64,000 nucleotides of DNA, taken from an uncultured Prochlorococcus sp. (lineage in GTDB: Bacteria > Cyanobacteriota > Cyanobacteriia > PCC-6307 > Cyanobiaceae). The stretch lies in contig CACMXO010000004.1 of assembly GCA_902617605.1 (NCBI GenBank), forward strand, positions 28,573 through 92,572. Reading direction: 5' to 3'. The notes beneath the pieces were generated by a model. It did not search any database and had not been told where the DNA came from. It saw only the letters and a list, made by a program, of their open reading frames with translations. The position numbers were made by a program, and so were the translations under genes. This document shows, piece by piece, positions 8,228 to 16,527 of this stretch. Numbering within the stretch: the first letter of the stretch is position 1; every line of letters begins with the position of its first letter.

Positions 8228-8398
8228 TTATGCAGCTAAATTATCTTTTTGAAAATCATTTTGTAGATTAAAAGTTTTATTTTTTAAAACTTTTTTTGAT
8301 GAAAGATATGCCATATCGTATTGACTTATTCCGTTTTTATAGGGATTGAAAAGGGCATTTTTAGATCTACTTTTTTTGCTCCTTTTGAATTCAATCAT
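8228..8398 (-). CDS. 56-aa basic hypothetical protein
   Basis: An ATG at 8398 opens 56 codons (starts MIEFKRSKKSRSKNALFNPYK, ends KDNLAA). It is rich in Lys, Asn and Ser with no membrane segment. The stop codon is 2 bp before the ATG of the tautomerase, which suggests translational coupling in one operon and is the main support for the gene. No family recognised. Confidence 0.5.
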   Translation of the reverse strand: MIEFKRSKKSRSKNALFNPYKNGISQYDMAYLSSKKVLKNKTFNLQNDFQKDNLAA

Positions 8399-8550
8399 TT
8401 TTACAAAATTATTAATTATTAATTTAACTTTTTTTTAATAGATGTCTAGCTTTTTTAAAAATCTTTAATTAATTAAATGCAAAATATATTTCTGAATCAC
8501 AATATGAATAACTATTTATTAAATTTGAATTAGATCACTTAATAATCGTT

Positions 8551-9189
8551 TTGGAAGTTCTAAATAATTATCAAAGAAAAAAACTTGATGAGAGCAATGA
8601 TGAAGAGTTTTATTCTAACCCAAAATTTGTTTATCATTTAGATGCGAACTTCAGGCAATATCTATCAAATGTTTATAAAAAAGAAATTTCAGACAATTCA
8701 ACTGTCCTAGATTTAATGTCCAGCTGGGATAGTTACTTACCTCAAGAGAAAAAATATAAAAAAGTTATTGGGCATGGATTAAACAAACAAGAACTTGAGA
8801 AAAATAAAATTTTTGATACTTATTGGATACAAAATTTCAATTTAAATCAAGAAATTCCTTTAGGTAATGAAAGTGTTGATTTCTGTTTAATGGTCGCAGC
8901 TTGGCAATATTTACAATACCCAGAAAATTTATCTAGAGAAATCGTAAGAATTTTGAGTAATGATGGCAAGTTTATAATATCTTTTTCAAATAGAGCATTT
9001 TGGCATAAGGCTCCCAACATTTGGACTTCATCCACTGAAGAAGAGAGAATTAAATATGTAAGAAAAGTCTTAATATCAAACGGATTTAATGAGCCAAGAA
9101 TAATTAAAAAGTTTAATGAACCAGTCCAAAATATCTTCAATTTTTTTAGTAAAGACCCATTTTATTGCTTGATTGCAAGTAAAAAGTAA
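8551..9189 (+). CDS. SAM-dependent methyltransferase-like protein
   Basis: A 212-aa cytoplasmic protein with a class I methyltransferase fold. Motif I is present in a degenerate form (NSTVLDLMSSWDSYLP), followed by GHGLNKQELEKN and IPLGNESVDFCLMVAAWQYLQYPE, which matches the strand-4 'fDlV...vl.hl' region, then EIVRILSNDGKFIISFSNR. The glycine-rich loop is poor, so methyl transfer is likely but not certain. The TTG start at 8551 is chosen because there is no earlier start in frame near the promoter gap. It is divergent from the tautomerase operon. Confidence 0.72.
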   Translation: MEVLNNYQRKKLDESNDEEFYSNPKFVYHLDANFRQYLSNVYKKEISDNSTVLDLMSSWDSYLPQEKKYKKVIGHGLNKQELEKNKIFDTYWIQNFNLNQEIPLGNESVDFCLMVAAWQYLQYPENLSREIVRILSNDGKFIISFSNRAFWHKAPNIWTSSTEEERIKYVRKVLISNGFNEPRIIKKFNEPVQNIFNFFSKDPFYCLIASKK

Positions 9190-9285
9190 ATAATACCTTT
9201 ACTGCATTTCAGATAAAGCTTTGAACAAAGATCTATAGCCATACTTTTAAATTTTTACTAATATTGGATAGATAATATTAAAAAT

Positions 9286-9531
9286 ATGGGCTCTAAAAGA
9301 GAAAAATATCCTGAAAAATGCCCTTGGGATCTAGGACCTAATCAACACTTAGCTAAAGAAGAAAACTGGACTTTAAGATTAGGTGAAGCAAACGTGTGTT
9401 TTAGCAAAAACAAATTAGACAATAATTATTTTCATGTAATTAGTAATGAAAATGAAGAACAAATTTTAGCCTTCAGAGCAAGACTTCTTTATCAAAAACT
9501 ACTTGATAAAGGATTTAGATTGGTTGAATAA
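9286..9531 (+). CDS. Conserved-looking 81-aa hypothetical protein
   Basis: ATG at 9286 opens a compact protein with KCPWDLGPNQHLAKEENWTLRLGEANVCF in its first half and a helical C-terminus (EEQILAFRARLLYQKLLDKGFRLVE). The Trp/Cys-rich first half suggests a small folded domain. I do not recognise the family and propose no function. It is convergent with the DUF3386 gene, with 5 bp between stops. Confidence 0.65.
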   Translation: MGSKREKYPEKCPWDLGPNQHLAKEENWTLRLGEANVCFSKNKLDNNYFHVISNENEEQILAFRARLLYQKLLDKGFRLVE

Positions 9532-9536
9532 AAAAC

Positions 9537-10190
9537 TTATTTCAATAAACTTAAATCCTCGAAAACAAACTTTTGTATTTCTTCTTCTTGATTTTGGTTT
9601 AAATATTTTATTGATCTCGAATTTAAAATCCAATAATCTTTTTTACCTATATTTATAAATTCATCTTTGTATTCAATTTTTTGAGAATTTGATTCTAGGG
9701 TTTTTGGATTAATTTGTTGACTAGTATATTTCTTACTAAGAAAACCAACTCCAGTATCAAAAAATTCCTCAACAAAAATCTCAATAATTGTTCCATGAAT
9801 TTTTCTATAAACCATATTAATACAATCATCTTTAACCCTATACTTATCTCCTTCATTTCTCCCAGAAACATTCATTTCAATCCCATTTTCAGAACTTTTA
9901 AGTAAATTAAAATTATTTTCTGAATGAACTGAATTAAATTCTCTTTTTACCCTGTGAATACACACTTCAAACAATTGAGAAGCAATACTTTTCTTTATGT
10001 TTTCTTCATCTATATTTTTAATCTCAGGTTTAAAGTCTTCACCTAATAAGAACTCACCCTCATAAGAATTATCTTCAAATAAATAAGTACACTTGCCTTT
10101 ATAGCCTTTGAAATCAGTATTCCATGTATATCTTTTTTCATAAGCATTTTTAAAAATATCTTTGCAACTCTGTTCTTTTAAATTTTTCAT
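9537..10190 (-). CDS. DUF3386 family protein
   Basis: A 217-aa protein that opens CKDIFKNAYEKRYTWNTDFKGYKG, the usual start of DUF3386 (an 'AYE.RYTW...F.GY' motif), followed by beta-rich segments with YEGEFLLGEDFKPEI, MVYRKIHGTIIEIFVEEFFDTGVGFLSKKY and a C-terminal strand-helix. No signal peptide. The family is largely cyanobacterial and of unknown function; the fold pattern suggests a beta-barrel or lipocalin-like binding protein, which is inference. Confidence 0.72.
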   Translation of the reverse strand: MKNLKEQSCKDIFKNAYEKRYTWNTDFKGYKGKCTYLFEDNSYEGEFLLGEDFKPEIKNIDEENIKKSIASQLFEVCIHRVKREFNSVHSENNFNLLKSSENGIEMNVSGRNEGDKYRVKDDCINMVYRKIHGTIIEIFVEEFFDTGVGFLSKKYTSQQINPKTLESNSQKIEYKDEFINIGKKDYWILNSRSIKYLNQNQEEEIQKFVFEDLSLLK

Positions 10191-10294
10191 TATTTTTAAG
10201 ATTTACAAGCAATCATACAAAAAGGCATCTCTAATTGGAATAGAAAGTTTTAATTTATTAAATTGACTATTTTTTTAGGTTTTTTGTCAAAAAT

Positions 10295-10819
10295 TTAAGC
10301 CAAAGAGGGGATTTCACCTTTAAGCTGAGAAGCCCATGCCTCAAGACGCGAATCGGTCAAATCAGATTCACTATCCTCATCAAGAGGTAATCCACAAAAG
10401 CTTTCCCCTATAACACTTTTAGATTCATCAAATGTATAAGAAGATTTATCTACGTAACCGACCATTTCAGCGCCTGCTTTTGTGAAGTAGCTATGAAGTT
10501 CTTCCATTGCATCACAATAATTTTCAGTATAGGTAGAAGAATCTCCTAAACCAAAAATTGCTACTTTTTTTCCTGATAAATTTAGTTTGCCTATATCTTC
10601 TAATATTGAATCCCACGAAGTTCCAGATCTCTCCTCGTCCGCTCCAGTATTCCAAGTTGGCAGGCCACAAATAATACCTTCAAGATTTTCAAATTCTGAA
10701 AGATCATCAACATCTGATACATCTTTTGGTGATTCTGCTGAAGGAATAAAGTTGTGAAGACGATCTGCGACATCTTCAGTTTTTCCAGTTGTAGTTGCGT
10801 AATAAATTCCTACTGTCAT
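10295..10819 (-). CDS. isiB: Flavodoxin
   Basis: A 174-aa long-chain flavodoxin. It carries the FMN phosphate loop TTTGKT (residues 10-15) near the N-terminus, the GLPTWNTGADE loop around residue 52 that stacks Trp on the isoalloxazine ring, and FGLGDSSTYTENYCDAM (about 90-106) with the second aromatic. Flavodoxin replaces ferredoxin as acceptor from photosystem I when iron is scarce. In this window it lies within 4 kb of the iron-binding protein FutA. It is divergently transcribed from the thioredoxin-fold gene at 10959. Confidence 0.96.
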   Translation of the reverse strand: MTVGIYYATTTGKTEDVADRLHNFIPSAESPKDVSDVDDLSEFENLEGIICGLPTWNTGADEERSGTSWDSILEDIGKLNLSGKKVAIFGLGDSSTYTENYCDAMEELHSYFTKAGAEMVGYVDKSSYTFDESKSVIGESFCGLPLDEDSESDLTDSRLEAWASQLKGEIPSLA

Positions 10820-10958
10820 AAATTTAAATTGTTTTCTTTAAAATAATAGAAACAAACAAACAAAAAATTTCTCCAAAAAAGACTTTTTCAAGTTAAATTT
10901 TATACTAATAAAGGTAAGAAAAAGCTTTTAAAAATAATCTACTCAAAAATCTTTAAGC

Positions 10959-11696
10959 ATGAATAGTAAAACTTCTGATAACAATCTAAATAAAATCATT
11001 GATGAATACAAATTTAATGGGCAGAAAAAGTTTAAATTAATTATTTTATTTGGTTTATTAGGAGATTTTGATAGCTTTGAATATGCAATAAATTTGAAAA
11101 ATTACATCAATAAGAATCAAGATAAAAATTTAGATATTTTTGCAATTGCTATTGGGAACCAAAGTGGTAAAGATAAATTCTGTAAATTTACTGGCTTTAA
11201 CAAAGAAAATTTAATAGTAGTTTCTGATAATCAAATCCATAATAATCTAAAAGTCTCAAGAGGATTAGATATTGGTTTAGGCGGTTGGATCAATATGCTT
11301 TTGATGTTATCAGGGATAAATTCCTTTAAAACTATTAAAGAAGTTATTAGAGGTTATACTGGCGACCGAAAAGCAAAGCAAATTTATTCAGAAGTTGACA
11401 AAATTGATGTATTAAAATTTTTAAAATTTTCAGGTAATTCTTTTAAAAAGGTTTTCGGGGATGGTTATTTAAGACCATTTGAATTAGCAACATTTAGACT
11501 AAATAATATGAATGAAATAATTCAAAATTGGAGTGATTATATTCTTAATGAAGAATACCTTCCTCAAAGAGGGGCTTCTTTTCTTTTGAATAATAACAAT
11601 CAAATTATTTATAAATTTTTTTCAAACGATGTGCTTGGATATTCATCAAATATGAGGGATCCATTAGGATTTTTGACTAACTTAATTAAAGAATAG
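10959..11696 (+). CDS. Thioredoxin-fold (AhpC/TSA-like) protein
   Basis: A 245-aa soluble protein. The N-terminal half has the layout of peroxiredoxin-like antioxidant proteins: KFKLIILFGLLGDFDSFEYAINLKNYI, then IFAIAIGNQSGKDKFCKFTGF and NLIVVSDNQIHNNLKVSRG. The usual peroxidatic Cys of the first helix is not present (Ser-Phe instead); the only nearby Cys is in DKFCKF. The C-terminal half has QRGASFLLNNNNQIIYKFFSND, similar to the 'Q.GG.fvi....vl..h.d' end of PRXL2-like proteins. A redox role is likely but enzymatic peroxidase activity is doubtful. Divergent from flavodoxin. Confidence 0.55.
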   Translation: MNSKTSDNNLNKIIDEYKFNGQKKFKLIILFGLLGDFDSFEYAINLKNYINKNQDKNLDIFAIAIGNQSGKDKFCKFTGFNKENLIVVSDNQIHNNLKVSRGLDIGLGGWINMLLMLSGINSFKTIKEVIRGYTGDRKAKQIYSEVDKIDVLKFLKFSGNSFKKVFGDGYLRPFELATFRLNNMNEIIQNWSDYILNEEYLPQRGASFLLNNNNQIIYKFFSNDVLGYSSNMRDPLGFLTNLIKE

Positions 11697-11712
11697 TTTT
11701 TAAAATATTTTT

Positions 11713-11970
11713 ATGAATGTAGATATATTTGGATATTTTGCAGCGATTTTAACAACAGCAGCATTTCTACCTCAATTGATAAAAACTTTAAAAACAAAAA
11801 AGGCAGATGATGTTTCTTTGACAACATTAATAATGTTTATTATCGGTGTTTTGTCTTGGATTATTTACGGTTATAAAATTTCTTCTACACCAATACTGAT
11901 AGCAAATTTAATTACCCTGATCTTAAATTTATTGATATTAATCTCTAAAATATATTTTTCAAAAAACTAA
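11713..11970 (+). CDS. SemiSWEET-type sugar transporter
   Basis: An 85-aa protein with three membrane helices, the length and layout of a bacterial SemiSWEET (MtN3/saliva half-transporter). The diagnostic PQ motif is in helix 1 (AAFLPQLIKTLKTKKADDVS), followed by SWIIYGYKI in helix 2 and an Asn-containing helix 3 (ILIANLITLILNLL). SemiSWEETs dimerise to form a facilitative sugar channel in the inner membrane. It starts 16 bp after the previous gene and may be co-transcribed with it. Confidence 0.9.
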   Translation: MNVDIFGYFAAILTTAAFLPQLIKTLKTKKADDVSLTTLIMFIIGVLSWIIYGYKISSTPILIANLITLILNLLILISKIYFSKN

Positions 11971-12054
11971 AATAAGTAATAATTTTTTTAAAAGTAATAA
12001 ACTTTCATTTTATTACTTAAATCTTGATTAAAATAGAAAAAAAATTTACTGATT

Positions 12055-12279
12055 TTGAAAACTTCAAAATGCTGGGTTTGGTTTAAAGGAAGCCTTAACA
12101 ATGGCGGATATTGGAAAGAAGGTTTTACATGTACTTTTGATGAGAATCCAGGAGTTTTAATAGAAAGTCCTGCTTATGTAACTTGTCGGGTTCCTACATG
12201 GAGAGTTTTGACTAAAGAACCAGAAAATTTATATAAATCTCCTCTAATTCCTGAAAAAGCAATTTGGAAAATAATTTAA
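12055..12279 (+). CDS. 74-aa hypothetical protein
   Basis: A TTG at 12055 opens 74 codons with a Trp-rich first half (CWVWFKGSLNNGGYWKEGFTCTFDENPG) and a tail with YVTCRVPTWRVLTKEPENLY. The dense aromatic/Cys pattern and good amino-acid use argue for a real small protein. No membrane segment and no family recognised. No strong ribosome-binding site. Confidence 0.6.
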   Translation: MKTSKCWVWFKGSLNNGGYWKEGFTCTFDENPGVLIESPAYVTCRVPTWRVLTKEPENLYKSPLIPEKAIWKII

Positions 12280-12348
12280 ATTCTCAATTAACAAAAAAAA
12301 CTTTTTGACTGCACTACGGCGAGTTAAGATTGCTTTAATAAATATTTA

Positions 12349-13269
12349 ATTAATACCATCTACTCACTATTTATAAATATTATTCCTTTTTTAATCTTTG
12401 GTTTTCTTCTGGGGAAAAAGAATCCGAAGATTTCAAAATATATAGCAAGACCTCTCATAAGATTTGGCATTCCATTAAGTGTAATGGGTCTCCTATTAAA
12501 GGAGGGTATAGATATAAACCTAATTAAAAGTGCATTTTTAGCATTTTCTGTAATTGGATTTTTAATAACTTTAATAAATATAATCCCAATATTTAAAAAG
12601 AGACTTCCAAATTACACATTGCAGCTAGCAGGCCTAATTGGTAATACATCATTTCTTGGGATACCAATTGCGCTAGCTCTTCTACCTTCAAAAACTATAA
12701 ATTTCACTATTGGATTTGATTTGGGAACAACACTTTTCGCTTGGATATTTGGACCTTTTTTTCTTCAAGAAAAATCCAACAGCAATAACACCCCAAACAT
12801 CAAAGAACTATTTAATGCATTAATAAATAGCCCTGCATCAAGAGGGATCATTGGTGTACTTCTTGCATATCTTTTTCAAATAGATGAAATTTTAGGCAAT
12901 TATCTTTGGATTCCTGCAAGAATCGTTATTGCTTTGGCAATAATAGTTGTGGGAACAAGACTTGGAATAATCACAAATCAAAATGAGAGGATTTTGGATC
13001 TAAATGAAGAAATTAAATTTTCAATTCTATTAAAGTTATTTATTCTTCCCTTTATTATTTTTTTAGTAAGCAAATTCTTAAATTTTAACTACTATCAATC
13101 ATCTGCAGTAATTCTTCAGGCAGCAACCCCAACGGCAATATCTACAATTTTAATGGCAGAGGCTTATGGTGTGAAACAAAAAATTGCGTCAAAAATTCTT
13201 TTTACTACAACCTTAATTTCAATAATTACAATTCCTCTATTAAAAATGTTTATGAATTTATTTATATAA
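12349..13269 (+). CDS. AEC (auxin efflux carrier-like) family transporter, apparent ATT start
   Basis: A polytopic inner-membrane permease of the AEC/PIN-like superfamily with about eight to nine helices. The first ATG (12484) would remove a clear N-terminal helix and the conserved loop: the frame is open from 12328 and reads INIIPFLIFGFLLGKKNPK then IARPLIRFGIPLSVMG before that ATG. No ATG, GTG or TTG lies in this extension, and the best start is ATT at 12349 (then NTIYSLF). The C-terminal half has QAATPTAISTILMAEAYG, the conserved 'P.a....l.a..yg' motif. Substrate unknown. Either a rare ATT start or a damaged start codon. Confidence 0.8.
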   Translation: MNTIYSLFINIIPFLIFGFLLGKKNPKISKYIARPLIRFGIPLSVMGLLLKEGIDINLIKSAFLAFSVIGFLITLINIIPIFKKRLPNYTLQLAGLIGNTSFLGIPIALALLPSKTINFTIGFDLGTTLFAWIFGPFFLQEKSNSNNTPNIKELFNALINSPASRGIIGVLLAYLFQIDEILGNYLWIPARIVIALAIIVVGTRLGIITNQNERILDLNEEIKFSILLKLFILPFIIFLVSKFLNFNYYQSSAVILQAATPTAISTILMAEAYGVKQKIASKILFTTTLISIITIPLLKMFMNLFI

Positions 13270-13362
13270 ACAACTTAAATGAAAGTCTTTACTAAGAGCA
13301 TGATTAATGAATATTGTAAAGATTATATACTGATAACTAAATAATGTCTTAAGATTTAGTTT

Positions 13363-13614
13363 ATGAAGTCAGCAAATCCTGAAAATGAATATATCCCTTT
13401 AGATCTAAGGATTTCTGTGAGGAGGGATACTCTACGGCTTATCTCAGAGATGGCTCAAGATATGGGAATAAGCATAAATGAAGTTTTTAGTTTTTTAGCA
13501 GAAGATTCTGTCATCGATCTCGAATTAATGGAAGATTTAAATAAAATCGATATCCCAAGCAAGTGCAGCATTGATGATTTAAAAAATGCTCTTCTTAAAA
13601 AAAGACTTTGTTAA
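13363..13614 (+). CDS. 83-aa protein, possible ribbon-helix-helix
   Basis: A small protein starting MKSANPENEYIPLDLRISVRRD. The segment LDLRISVRRDTLRLISEMAQDMGISINEVFSFLAED has the strand-helix-helix arrangement of ribbon-helix-helix (CopG/Arc-like) proteins: a short basic strand, an amphipathic helix, a turn at MGIS, and a second helix. This suggests DNA binding, possibly as an antitoxin-like or other regulator, but no toxin partner is adjacent. The stop overlaps the stop of the convergent ArnT-like gene by four bases. Confidence 0.6.
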   Translation: MKSANPENEYIPLDLRISVRRDTLRLISEMAQDMGISINEVFSFLAEDSVIDLELMEDLNKIDIPSKCSIDDLKNALLKKRLC

Positions 13615-15416
13615 AATTTTTCAACTTTTCTATTTTCCCAGTCAGATTTATAACCGCTTTTAACTAAAAAACTCGAATACTTTTTTAAATCACTTGTTTG
13701 AATTCGCCATAAATTATAAATCCCAAATTTGCCCAATTTTTGATGATTAATTTTTGACCATTGCTGTCTGCGGCTAGAGTATTCATCTATTACGACCAAC
13801 AGAGATTTGTATTCATAATCAGGCTGATCCTCATAATTTTCTCTCCTATCTATATTTAGCCTTTCTGAAAGATTAATTAATCCCTCTTCCGTGCTTGGTT
13901 CATAAAAAACTATTTGCCTCGAATAAAAATGCAATGAAGGCTTTCTTATACCAATCATTGCTAAAGTTTCCCTCCCCTCGCGAATATCTGAAATTAATTT
14001 TGAGATATTCCTCAAAGGTAATTGCCTAGATGTGTCTGCTAATTTTCTAATTGGCGACATCAAAAAGGATTGTCCAATTAAAAGTAAAATTTGAAGATAA
14101 AGAATTATATTTCTGGATTTTAAAGAAAATAAAATTATTGCAAGCAGTGTAAATGAAGAGAAGAATAATTTGGCTTTAAAAACTATACCAGAGCTTATTA
14201 GGTCAGATGCAAGATTAGGCATTTCGGGATCATTTATTAAACTTAACCAATAATTTGAGAAAAAGAATGCCATTGAAACACCGAACAAAATAAAAATATT
14301 AAAAATCCATAAATATAGATAACTTTTACTTGAATTTTTTAAGTTTATAAAGCTATTACTAATTAAAATTGAGGCTGCTGGAATTGCTGGTAACCAATAG
14401 CTTGGTAGTTTCGTAGCAGAAAGGCTAAAGAAAATTAAAACTGATATTAACCAACATAGAGAATATGTATAAAGAGTTTCATTGACATTGAAACCTTGTT
14501 TTGAACTTTTCAAGAAATCCTTAAAGGCCTTGAATATACCGTGATACAAAAAAGGTGTGAATGGTAATGAAGCCAATATCATTATGTAAAGAAAAAACCA
14601 AAATGGTTCGGCATGATTATTTACAACTGAGGTATATCTTTGAAAATTATGGTATCCAAAAAAATTATCCCAAAAAGGCTTTCCTTCTTTTATGAATTCT
14701 AATATGTACCATGGAACACTTATAAATATTGTTATTAAAAAACCTTTCTTAGGGTTTATCTTACTGAGCAACGTTTTCCAATCCTTCTGACTAAATAAGA
14801 AAGATGTAATGGTCAATAATGCCAGAACAAATGCAACAGGTCCTTTAGTTAAAATTGCAAAACCTAAAAATACCCACGCTGAAATACATTGATCATTATT
14901 TTCGCTTGCCATTCTTCTCCAAAACAAAAGGAGGCTAATCCCCAAGGTCCCAGTTAAAAGAGCATCACTCACGGCAGTTCTACTCCAAATAATTATTAAT
15001 GGAGACAAAGCAAAGGCTAATGATGCAACTATTGGAGTGAGGAATTTCCTATCACTCTTCTGTGGCCAACAAAATAAAGTATCTCCAATCATCAACATTA
15101 AAAATAATGATCCCAAAGCTGAAGGAAGTCTTGCTGAGATTGTCCCGTAACTATCCCAGATCTCGCTTTTGGGCAATGAGTAAAAAAAACCCATTAGCCA
15201 ATATATCAATGGAGGCTTATCAAAACGGAACATTCCATTGACCTTTGGAGTTATCCAGTCGCCAGATTCACTCATAGCCCTTGCCGCAGCGGCAAATAAA
15301 GGGGGTGTTTCATCCACCAGTCCTGTATTACCTAAACCTAAAATAAAAATAGTGATCCCAGAAACTAAAACTATTACTGCGTTTAAAAGCCTTTTTTTTG
15401 AATTCAGAAGAATCAT
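13611..15416 (-). CDS. ArnT-like GT83 glycosyltransferase (PMT family)
   Basis: A 601-aa membrane enzyme with about 12 helices. The N-terminal helix ends in GLVDETPPLFAAAARAMSESGDW, the acidic catalytic loop of ArnT/PMT enzymes, followed by RFDKPPLIYWLMG, which is strongly conserved in this family. ArnT homologs transfer a sugar from a polyprenyl-phosphate donor to lipid A or another surface acceptor on the periplasmic side. The C-terminal soluble part has GIRKPSLHFYSRQ and a Tyr/Arg-rich tail. It is followed downstream in the same orientation by no gene but preceded 6 bp upstream by a GT4 gene, so a surface-glycan role is likely. The substrate is not readable. Confidence 0.87.
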   Translation of the reverse strand: MILLNSKKRLLNAVIVLVSGITIFILGLGNTGLVDETPPLFAAAARAMSESGDWITPKVNGMFRFDKPPLIYWLMGFFYSLPKSEIWDSYGTISARLPSALGSLFLMLMIGDTLFCWPQKSDRKFLTPIVASLAFALSPLIIIWSRTAVSDALLTGTLGISLLLFWRRMASENNDQCISAWVFLGFAILTKGPVAFVLALLTITSFLFSQKDWKTLLSKINPKKGFLITIFISVPWYILEFIKEGKPFWDNFFGYHNFQRYTSVVNNHAEPFWFFLYIMILASLPFTPFLYHGIFKAFKDFLKSSKQGFNVNETLYTYSLCWLISVLIFFSLSATKLPSYWLPAIPAASILISNSFINLKNSSKSYLYLWIFNIFILFGVSMAFFFSNYWLSLINDPEMPNLASDLISSGIVFKAKLFFSSFTLLAIILFSLKSRNIILYLQILLLIGQSFLMSPIRKLADTSRQLPLRNISKLISDIREGRETLAMIGIRKPSLHFYSRQIVFYEPSTEEGLINLSERLNIDRRENYEDQPDYEYKSLLVVIDEYSSRRQQWSKINHQKLGKFGIYNLWRIQTSDLKKYSSFLVKSGYKSDWENRKVEKF

Positions 15417-15422
15417 TTAATA

Positions 15423-16499
15423 TTATTTATATTCATCCATTACCTTATTAAGCCAGTTCACAACCTTGTTAGCAAATATATCTGCAGAGGCATTTTTTTC
15501 TACCCATTCTCTACATTTCTGACGCTTTATGTTTTCAATAATCTTTACATAAGAAAGCATATTTTTTTTGTCATCAGGATCAGCAAGATAACCTGTTTGG
15601 CCATGCTGAATAATTTCACTAGGTCCTCCCCTTTTATAGGCTACAACAGGCACCCCGCAGGCTAAGGCTTCCACAACTACGTTCCCATATGCTTCATTCC
15701 ATTTCGGAGTATTTAGCAACCCTCTGCATTTTCCAAGTTCTTTTTGTAATTCGTCGGTTGATAAAAAACCCATCCAATCTATAGCTCCTTGAGGGAAAGA
15801 TTTTTCTATCTTTGACGCATACATCTTATCTTCTATAAGTCCCCAAACTTTTAATTTTTCGCCAAGTTTATCTGCCACATAAACTGCATCCTCCAAACCT
15901 TTTTCCGGAGCCACTCTTCCAACCCATGCCAAGGGTCCCTTAACTGAATCTTGAAAAATATAATTATCTAAATTAAACCCATTCCCAATGATTGTTGGTT
16001 TTTTTATGAATGGATAATCATCAGCTTGCATTTTCGAATGAAAAGCAAAATTATTTGGATATTTAGCATATACCCGAGATATTAAATTACTAATCACTGA
16101 ACTTTCAGAACCCATACTAATAATATGTGCAATGGGTATCTCTAAATTTAGTGTCATCCAAATAGGCAACCAATCATAGGACATGTTCAACAATACATCT
16201 GCATGTTTAGCTATTTCTAATCCCTTTTCAAGCATTCCTGCTAAAAGAGAATTGTCTGGGATACTCACGGGAGAATTGTGATTTTGATGCTGCCAACTAA
16301 TTTGATCTTCACCTTCCACAAAATGTAATTTTACTTTTACATTACTTTTATCTAACTTAGAATTTATTGGAGCTACAACCTCCACGGAATGACCTAATGA
16401 AATTAAACCTGAAACTAAAGAATTTAAAGTTAATTCAACTCCCCCACCTTTACCACTCCCTAAAAACCCTATTGGGGTACTAATCAAAACTACTCGCAT
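15423..16499 (-). CDS. GT4 family glycosyltransferase
   Basis: A 358-aa GT-B fold retaining glycosyltransferase. The N-terminal domain has GSGKGGGVELTLNSLVSGLISLGHSVEVVAP, typical of GT4 acceptor domains. The C-terminal donor-binding domain has WVGRVAPEKGLEDAV and WNEAYGNVVVEALACGVPVVAYKRGGPSEII, including the E-x7-E motif (EAYGNVVVE) expected of GT4. It probably uses an NDP-sugar in the cytoplasm to build a surface or glycolipid product. It lies immediately upstream of the ArnT-like gene with 6 bp between them, suggesting one unit. Confidence 0.92.
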   Translation of the reverse strand: MRVVLISTPIGFLGSGKGGGVELTLNSLVSGLISLGHSVEVVAPINSKLDKSNVKVKLHFVEGEDQISWQHQNHNSPVSIPDNSLLAGMLEKGLEIAKHADVLLNMSYDWLPIWMTLNLEIPIAHIISMGSESSVISNLISRVYAKYPNNFAFHSKMQADDYPFIKKPTIIGNGFNLDNYIFQDSVKGPLAWVGRVAPEKGLEDAVYVADKLGEKLKVWGLIEDKMYASKIEKSFPQGAIDWMGFLSTDELQKELGKCRGLLNTPKWNEAYGNVVVEALACGVPVVAYKRGGPSEIIQHGQTGYLADPDDKKNMLSYVKIIENIKRQKCREWVEKNASADIFANKVVNWLNKVMDEYK

Positions 16500-16527
16500 T
16501 ATAAGACTTTTTACAAAAAGAAACTAA

